Shown here: one piece after another, positions 6,210 through 12,800 of the stretch
Layout of the letters: every line of letters begins with the position of its first letter
How positions within the stretch are numbered: position 1 is the stretch's first letter
Assembly: GCA_964418085.1 (NCBI GenBank)
Contig: CAYQKB010000022.1
Location: forward strand, 1-18,172
Origin: JBBTYG01 sp964418085
GTDB taxonomy: Bacteria > Patescibacteriota > Minisyncoccia > UBA6257 > 2-01-FULL-56-20
Direction: 5' to 3'
Length of the DNA stretch: 18,172 nt
Made by a program: the position numbers and the translations under genes
Notes under the pieces: generated by a model
The model's input: the letters and a program-made list of their open reading frames with translations, nothing else
The model's database searches: none
Told to the model about the DNA's origin: nothing

Positions 6210-7940
6210 ATGGCGAATGAAATGCAAACAAAAGTCTGCGAAAACTGCAAAACCGAATTCGAAATTACATCGGAGGACTTTGCTTGGTATGAGAAGTTCG
6301 TAGTGCAAACCCCGAAGATGTGCCCGCTCTGCCGCGCCCAGCGACGCCTCGCGTTCAGAAACGAAAGAGTGTTTTACAAACGCCCGTGCGACAAGTGCAA
6401 GCGTGACGTCATCTCGATGTATAGTCCTAACAAGCCCTATCCAGTATGGTGTTATGAATGTTGGTTCGCCGACGATTGGGACGCGACGGAATATGGGCAG
6501 GAATATAATCCGCAAAAATCTTTTCTGGAACAGGTTGATGAAGTTTATAAAAAAGTTCCGAAAGTAGCTTTGATTTATGTTCGGAGCGTCAATTCTGAAT
6601 ATGTAAACATTTCGGCGGATAATAAGAATTGTTACATGCTAGTGGAGTCGTCGAACAACGAAGGCTGTATCCATTCATATTGGGTACAGCAGTGTCGGGA
6701 TTCTGTTGATCTCTCGTATTCACATCAGACGGAACTCGCGTACGAGAGCGACGACTGCTATAACGGATATCGATTGCTCTATAGCAAGGGCTGCCATGAC
6801 TGTCGCGATTCATACTTTCTATACGATTGCAGAGGATGTAGCGATTCTATTGGCTGCGTGAATCTTCGGAACCAGCAGTATTGCGTGTTCAATAAACCGC
6901 TCGGTAAGGAAGGATATAAAAAGTTTTTGGCGGAAGCGCGGCTTGATACGGCAAGTGGCGTTGAAGCGATGCATAAAAAATTCGCTGAGTTTATCAAAAC
7001 CCAGCCGAGAAAATACGCAGAGATAGTGAACGCGCCCGGTTCATCGGGAAACTATATCAACGACGCAAAAAATTGCCGCGAATGTTTCCATTGCTACGAT
7101 GCCGAAGATTCTGCATATGGTGAGCACGTGTGGCGAAATGCCAAAGATTGCATGGATGTGAGTACCGCCGGTAGGAATGCGAGCATGATTTATAATTCCA
7201 TTAACACTGGCATCGACGTGGCAAATCATATCTGCGTCGCGCAGGGCTGGAGTTCAACGTTTCTAGAATATTCCTTTAATTGTTTCAACTCGAATCATTG
7301 TGTTGGTTCTTCTGGACTGCGGAAAAAAGATAATTGCATTTTGAATAAGCAGTATTCAAAAGAAGAATATGAAAAGTTAAGAGAGCAAATTATAGGTAGG
7401 TTGAAATCAAAAAAAGAATATGGCGAATTTTTCCCAGCATCTATGAGTCCCTTTGGATATAACGAAACTGTCGCGCAGGAACAATTTCCTCTCACAAAAG
7501 AAAAGGCGGCAGAGTTGGGTTTTGGATGGGAAGATCATCCACGCGGCACGTTTGGAAAAGAAACGAAACAGTGGAAAGATATTCCCGATTCCATCAAAGA
7601 TTTTCAAACCGAGGACATCAATAGAGAAATTTTTGCGTGCGAAAATTGCAAAAAGAATTACCGAGTTATTCCCGCCGAGCTGCAGTTTTATAAACGGCTC
7701 GACATTCCATTGCCGCGCCTTTGTCCGGATTGCCGTCATGCAAGGCGCATGAGCGCGCGCGGCCCGAATCGGCTTTTCGCACCCGAGGAGTGCCGATGCG
7801 ATTACCAAGTCTACAAAAATACAGCAACTCACGCCCATCATCCGACCGGCAGGTGCCCGAACACATTTCGCTCAAGCTACGCGCCCGGTTCGCCAGAAAT
7901 TCTATACTGCGAGCAGTGCTATAATGCGGAAGTAGCGTAA
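6210..7940 (+). CDS. Cys-rich zinc-ribbon/repeat protein, paralogue 2
   Basis: 576 residues, 35 Cys, full-length paralogue of the genes at 3922 and 7948; function unknown. The N-terminal ribbon is C10-x2-C13/C38-x2-C41. It alone of the three keeps a complete second Cys pair set (C60-x2-C63 and C81-x2-C84), where the others read C-x-x-T-G and PVY. Then come SVNSEY, the repetitive Cys-rich middle (KGCHDCRDSYFLYDCRGC and onward), a second round ending CILNKQYSKEEY, YGEFFPASMSPFGYN and a C-terminal four-Cys ribbon (ACENC, LCPDC). CRC at 528-530 runs directly into DYQVYKN with no repeat insert. An H-x-H-H cluster (THAHHPTGRC) may add metal ligands. It ends YCEQCYNAEVA. It starts three bases after the toxin stop with no good Shine-Dalgarno sequence, so translational coupling is likely. 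Confidence 0.9.
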   Translation: MANEMQTKVCENCKTEFEITSEDFAWYEKFVVQTPKMCPLCRAQRRLAFRNERVFYKRPCDKCKRDVISMYSPNKPYPVWCYECWFADDWDATEYGQEYNPQKSFLEQVDEVYKKVPKVALIYVRSVNSEYVNISADNKNCYMLVESSNNEGCIHSYWVQQCRDSVDLSYSHQTELAYESDDCYNGYRLLYSKGCHDCRDSYFLYDCRGCSDSIGCVNLRNQQYCVFNKPLGKEGYKKFLAEARLDTASGVEAMHKKFAEFIKTQPRKYAEIVNAPGSSGNYINDAKNCRECFHCYDAEDSAYGEHVWRNAKDCMDVSTAGRNASMIYNSINTGIDVANHICVAQGWSSTFLEYSFNCFNSNHCVGSSGLRKKDNCILNKQYSKEEYEKLREQIIGRLKSKKEYGEFFPASMSPFGYNETVAQEQFPLTKEKAAELGFGWEDHPRGTFGKETKQWKDIPDSIKDFQTEDINREIFACENCKKNYRVIPAELQFYKRLDIPLPRLCPDCRHARRMSARGPNRLFAPEECRCDYQVYKNTATHAHHPTGRCPNTFRSSYAPGSPEILYCEQCYNAEVA

Positions 7941-7947
7941 AGCTTTT

Positions 7948-9723
7948 ATGGATGCCGCTCAAGCCAAAAGCTGCAAATGGTGCAAGAAAGATTTCCTGCT
8001 CTATCCGGATGATTTGTCATTCTACGAAAAGATAGGCGTGCCAACTCCGACGCTTTGTCCGGAGTGCAGATATTTGCGCCGCCTGCTCGACAGAAATGAA
8101 TGGAGCTTGTATCGCAGAAAATGCGATTTCACGGGCGAATCCATTGTTTCAATTTACCGCCAGGATGCGCCCTTCCCGGTGTACAAGCAAGATGTGTGGC
8201 GCTCCGACAAATGGGATGCAATGCAATACGGTCGGGATTTTGATTTCAATAAACCTTTTTTCGAACAGTACGAAGCGCTTCGTCGGGTGACGCCGCATTT
8301 GGCGATGGTGAATTTTAATAGCGTGAATTCGGAGTACACCAATCAATCGGAAAATAATAAGGACTGTTACATGATTTCCGCTTCCGGCGGAAGCGAAAAG
8401 TGTATGTACGGAAACTGGTATCAGCCGACGTGTTTCTGGAGTGCCGATTGTTATATGGCGGTAAAAATAGAATTTTGCTACGAATGCATGAATGTCGCGC
8501 GGTGCTCGAATTGCGTATGGTGCCAGGATTGTTTTGATTGTGTGAATGTGAGTTTTTCCATTGACTGTCGTGGCTGTACAAATTGTTTTGGGTGTATCGG
8601 TCTTCGCGGAAAACAATATTATTGGTTCAATGAACAGCTTTCAAAAGAAGAATATGGAAAACGTCTTAAAGAATTCGATTGGAGCAGGGATTCGATAAAA
8701 AATGTGCGCGAAAAACTTCATGCGCTTCATTCCCGAGTCCCAGTAAAGTATTACCACGGTTTACAAATCCAAAATTCCACCGGTGACTATCTACAAAATG
8801 CGCAACGGGCGCGGTTGGCGTTTAATTGCCGAGAAATAAAGGATGTTGCGTATGTTCAGGACGCCTGGCAAATGGAAGATTCGCAGGATATAACAGAAAT
8901 TTATGCTGTGGAACAATCCTGCGAACTGCAAGGGGTCTCCAATGCAATCCGCTCCATCGCGATCCGCAGCACAGACGAGGCCGTAGATTGCTATTATTGC
9001 GATATGGGCAATTCGCTCACTGACTGTTTCGGATGCTTCAGTTTGAAACAAAAACAATATTGCATTTTGAATAAACAATATTCAAAAGAGGATTATCTCG
9101 CTCTCAAAAAGAAAATCATCGAGCATATGAAGAAGAGCGGCGAGTGGGGAGAATATTTCCCGCCGGAAGTATCCCCGTGGAGTTATAACGAATCCATGGC
9201 ACAGGATTATTTCCCGCTTACCAAAGATGAGGCGCTCAAGCGTGGATATCTATGGTACGACAAGCCGTCTCAAAATTACACTCCCACAATTACTTCGGAA
9301 AAACTCCCGCAAAAGATTTCCGAAACGCCGGATTCGATTCTGAAAGAAGTCATTCGCTGCAGCTCGCAGGATTCCGAAGAAGAAAAAAAGAAACATCCCG
9401 AGTGTGCAACTGCATTCCGTCTTATTCCGCTCGAACTCGACCTCTATAAGAAATTAGGTATTCCGGTTCCGACAAAATGTTTCCCGTGTCGCCGAACGGA
9501 ACGCTTTTCTTTCAGGAATCCTCGCAAGCTGTACGAGCGAAAGTGTATGTGCTTGCCCGCCGGAGCTTTAGCGAAGGAGGGCGATTACAGCATCTATAAA
9601 AATACCGCAAAGCATACCCATCACCCCCAGGGTGAGTGCTCCAACGAATTTGAAACATCATATGCGCCAGATCGTCCGGAAATAGTGTATTGTGAAAGTT
9701 GTTACAATGCCGAAGTCGCATAA
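7948..9723 (+). CDS. Cys-rich zinc-ribbon/repeat protein, paralogue 3
   Basis: 591 residues, 36 Cys, third tandem family member; function unknown. The N-terminal ribbon is C9-x2-C12/C37-x2-C40, followed by R-C-D-F-T-G (second ribbon reduced) and SVNSEY. The middle is the most Cys-dense of the three, with Cys every two to five residues (ARCSNCVWCQDCFDC, then DCRGCTNCFGC). SKEEY follows, then a second round ending CILNKQYSKEDY, YFPPEVSPWSYN and the C-terminal ribbon (C-x-P-C, then K-C-M-C). A 30-bp repeat is inserted in-frame right after that CxC (residues 536-545). HTHHPQGEC is the His cluster, and the end is YCESCYNAEVA. It starts seven bases after paralogue 2 without a Shine-Dalgarno sequence, and a double-hairpin repeat follows nine bases after its stop. 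Confidence 0.9.
   Translation: MDAAQAKSCKWCKKDFLLYPDDLSFYEKIGVPTPTLCPECRYLRRLLDRNEWSLYRRKCDFTGESIVSIYRQDAPFPVYKQDVWRSDKWDAMQYGRDFDFNKPFFEQYEALRRVTPHLAMVNFNSVNSEYTNQSENNKDCYMISASGGSEKCMYGNWYQPTCFWSADCYMAVKIEFCYECMNVARCSNCVWCQDCFDCVNVSFSIDCRGCTNCFGCIGLRGKQYYWFNEQLSKEEYGKRLKEFDWSRDSIKNVREKLHALHSRVPVKYYHGLQIQNSTGDYLQNAQRARLAFNCREIKDVAYVQDAWQMEDSQDITEIYAVEQSCELQGVSNAIRSIAIRSTDEAVDCYYCDMGNSLTDCFGCFSLKQKQYCILNKQYSKEDYLALKKKIIEHMKKSGEWGEYFPPEVSPWSYNESMAQDYFPLTKDEALKRGYLWYDKPSQNYTPTITSEKLPQKISETPDSILKEVIRCSSQDSEEEKKKHPECATAFRLIPLELDLYKKLGIPVPTKCFPCRRTERFSFRNPRKLYERKCMCLPAGALAKEGDYSIYKNTAKHTHHPQGECSNEFETSYAPDRPEIVYCESCYNAEVA
9553..9582 (+). repeat. 30-bp in-frame repeat insertion in paralogue 3
   Basis: Encodes L-P-A-G-A-L-A-K-E-G at the same site after CxC as the insertion in paralogue 1 and shares the block AGCTTTAGCGAAGGAGG with it. 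Paralogue 2 has no insertion here. Either the insertion preceded the duplication that separated copies 1 and 3, or it moved between them by gene conversion. Confidence 0.75.
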
Positions 9724-9731
9724 CACTTCGT

Positions 9732-9800
9732 TGTCATTCCCGCGAAGGCGGGAATCCAGATTTTTTTTGAACCTGGATCCCCGTTTCCACGGGGATGACA
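9732..9800. repeat. 69-bp double-hairpin (MITE-like) intergenic repeat
   Basis: The ends TGTCAT (9732-9737) and ATGACA (9795-9800) are inverted copies. Inside are two 8-bp perfect hairpins, ATTCCCGC/GCGGGAAT (9736-9755, loop GAAG) and ATCCCCGT/ACGGGGAT (9777-9796, loop TTCC). Each is flanked inward by CCAG (9756-9759) or CTGG (9773-9776), which also pair. The sequence TCATTCCCGCGAAGGCGGGA resembles a dispersed intergenic repeat I recall from many bacteria, including CPR genomes; that recollection is unchecked. No transposase is nearby. Confidence 0.75.
9736..9768 (+). terminator. Repeat-derived terminator of the Cys-rich operon
   Basis: The first hairpin of the 69-bp repeat (8-bp G+C-rich stem, GAAG tetraloop) is followed, after five bases, by eight T residues (9761-9768). 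This is good enough to end transcription after paralogue 3 before the ileS promoter. The gap before the T-run makes it less than ideal. Confidence 0.5.
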
Positions 9801-9827
9801 GAAAGATGACAGATGATGCGGTTGTAG

Positions 9828-9856
9828 TTGGTGAAATGGGGGATTGGCTATAAAAT
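9828..9856 (+). promoter_or_regulatory. Candidate promoter for leaderless ileS
   Basis: TTGGTG (9828-9833), a 17-base spacer and TAAAAT (9851-9856, within TATAAAAT) precede the ileS ATG by exactly six bases. No Shine-Dalgarno sequence is present. The arrangement predicts an mRNA starting at or beside the start codon. Confidence 0.55.
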
Positions 9857-9862
9857 AAGATA

Positions 9863-12800
9863 ATGGACAAAAAGCCCACTATCCAAACATCGCCATCCCA
9901 AGAATTCAACCTCCCGGAATTCGAGGAAAAAGTTCTCTCGTCCTGGAAAGCTAAAAATATATTTGAGAAAAGTTTAAGGGCGCGGGAAACCAAAGATCGG
10001 AAAAAGACTTTTGTTTTTTATGAAGGCCCGCCGTACGCGAATGGCAAGCCGGGGATTCATCACGTCTTGGCGCGCGTGGTGAAAGATATAGTCCTTCGTT
10101 ATAAGTCCATGGCTGGATTTTACGTTCCTCGTCGCGCCGGGTGGGACACGCACGGACTTCCGGTTGAAATCGCTGCGGAAAAAGCATTGGGTCTGAAATC
10201 AAAAAAAGATATCGAGCACATAGGCATCGAAGTATTCAACGCGAAAGCAAAAGAGAATGTCTGGCTCTATAAAGCGGAGTGGGAAAATCTCACCGAGCGT
10301 ATCGGCTACTGGCTCGATTTAAAAAATGCCTACGTGACGTACGCTCCAGAATACATCGAATCAATCTGGTGGACGCTCAAGCGAATATGGGAGAGGAAGC
10401 TGTTGTATAAGGGGCATAAGGTGGTGCCATGGTGCACGCGTTGTGGTACGGCGCTCTCCTCGCACGAACTCGCGCAGGGATATAAGGAAACCGTGGATCA
10501 ATCGGTGTATTTAAAGTTCAAACTTCGCCCCGATCAGAAAATAAAAAATCTTAAGACGGGCGAGCAGACATATATTCTATCGTGGACGACAACGCCGTGG
10601 ACACTGCCAGGGAATGTCGGCCTCGCGGTCGGAAAAAAAATAGATTACATTGGCCTCGAGGCAACCTCTTCCGGTGTCGGCGAGATAAAGCGCGGTGATA
10701 TTTTCTTGATGGCGAACAATCCGGAAATATTCAAAAAAGTTTTTGGAGAGGGGGTGATGTTCGGACCGCGCGGAACAGTCGTTAATTTTTTTGGCCATGG
10801 CGAAGTTAGTTTTGAAAAGCTTGGTTTGTGGTCGGGGGAAGAGCTTGCCGGCCTGGAATACGAGCCGCTGTTTGATATTGGCCCCCTGAGAAATAAGAAT
10901 TCTCATAAAATATATACCGCAGATTTTGTGACGACGACGGATGGAACCGGCGTAGTACATACGGCGGTGATGTATGGTGAAGATGACTACTTACTTGGGG
11001 TAAAAGTCGATTTGCCACAGCACCACACCGTGAGCGAAGAAGGAAGATTTACGGCCGAGGTTCCCGCCGGCCTTGCGGGTATGCCGGTAAAACCGAAAGA
11101 TGCGGTCGAGCTCAAAAAAACCGAAGAGAAAATTTTTGAATATCTGCGGGAGAAAGGCAACTTTCTGCGAGTGGAAAATTATTCCCACGAATATCCGTAT
11201 TGCTGGCGATGCGACACGCCGATAATTTATTACGCCCGGGATTCATGGTTTATAGCGATGAGCAAGATGCGGGAGAAGCTCCTTTCGGGAAATAAAAAAA
11301 TTAACTGGATTCCGGAATACGTAAAAGAAGGGCGTTTTGGCGAGTGGCTCCGGGAAGTAAAGGACTGGAACTTGTCGCGCGAACGGTATTGGGGAGCGCC
11401 GCTCCCCTTGTGGGAATGCAGTGTGTGTAAGGAAGTCTCGTGCATTGGGAGCCTCGATGAATTAAGTGCCCGCGCTGGCGGATCAAAAAATAAGTATTGG
11501 ATAATGCGTCACGGCGAAGCGGAGAGTAATATCGAAGAGATTATCGACTCCGGCCAAAAAAGTTTTAATCTCACACTCAAGGGGAGAACGCAGACGGAGC
11601 GCGCGGCGAAAAAATTTGCGCTGGAACTTGCGAAGAAGAAAAAGCGAATTGATGTTGTGATCGCCTCTGATATTCTGCGCACAAAAGAAACCGGAGATAT
11701 AATGGCGCGTGGCCTCGGGGTTTCCGAGGTTTCATTAGACAGCCGCATCCGCGAAATCAATCTCGGGTCTTTATCCGGCTGCCACGATAAGCAATATCAC
11801 GCCCTGTTCCCGACGTACGAGGCGAAGTTTGAAGGTCGGCCTGGTGGGGGAGGCGAATCGCTCCGCGATCTTCGGACGCGCGTATCAGAATTTTTTAAAG
11901 AGACGGAGAAAAAGTATGACGGTAAAAATATTTTAATCGTGAGTCACGAGTATCCTATCTGGATGGCGTTTCATGTTGCGGAAGGATGGAGCGAAGCGAA
12001 AGCGATACAGGAGAAGGAAAAACGTAAGGGGGATTTTGTCGGTTTTGCGGAAGTGCACCCTCTCGGATACAAAAACATTCCGAGAAACGGCACGGGAGAA
12101 GTTGATCTCCATCGTCCGTATGCGGATACGATTTCCATTGAGTGCGCTTCGTGTAAAGGCGAGATGAAGCGCGTGAAAGAAGTTGCGGATGTGTGGTACG
12201 ACTCGGGAGCGATGCCCTTCGCGTCGGCTCACTTCCCGTTCGGGCAAATGGCAAATGGCGAATGGCAAATGGCAAAAAAGAGCCATAAGCCATACGCTAT
12301 AAGCCAATTGGCCTACCCAGCCGACTTTATTTCCGAAGGCATGGATCAGACGCGAGGATGGTTTTATACCTTGCTTGCGGTGGCGACCGCGAGCGGGTAC
12401 GGCGCGCCATATAAAAATGTCATATCGCTGGGACTGATAAACGACAAACTTGGACAGAAGATGTCGAAATCGAGAGGAAACATCGTGGATCCGTGGGAAG
12501 TCATAAAAAAGTATGGCGTTGATGCGGTGCGCTGGTATTTCTATACCGCAAACCCGTTAGGCGAACCAAAAAATTTCGATGAAAACGAAATCGCAAAAAC
12601 GTACAGAAAATTCCATCTTATCATCTGGAATTCACTCAAATTCTATGAGACATACCAGGTTAACTTAAAACTTAAAACTGAAAACTTAAAACTGAAAAAG
12701 AAAAACGTACTTGATGAATGGATCATGCTTCGGCTTCGGGAGGTAATCACCGGAGTTACCGGAAGCCTTGATGTCTATGATATTCGCGAGGCCGCGCTTG

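Noticed and set aside
3922..9723. Naming the Cys-rich proteins 'CaiB/BaiF family'
   Set aside because: I recall this label on similar CPR proteins, but no CoA-transferase feature is visible, so it is likely a propagated misannotation. The recollection itself is unchecked.
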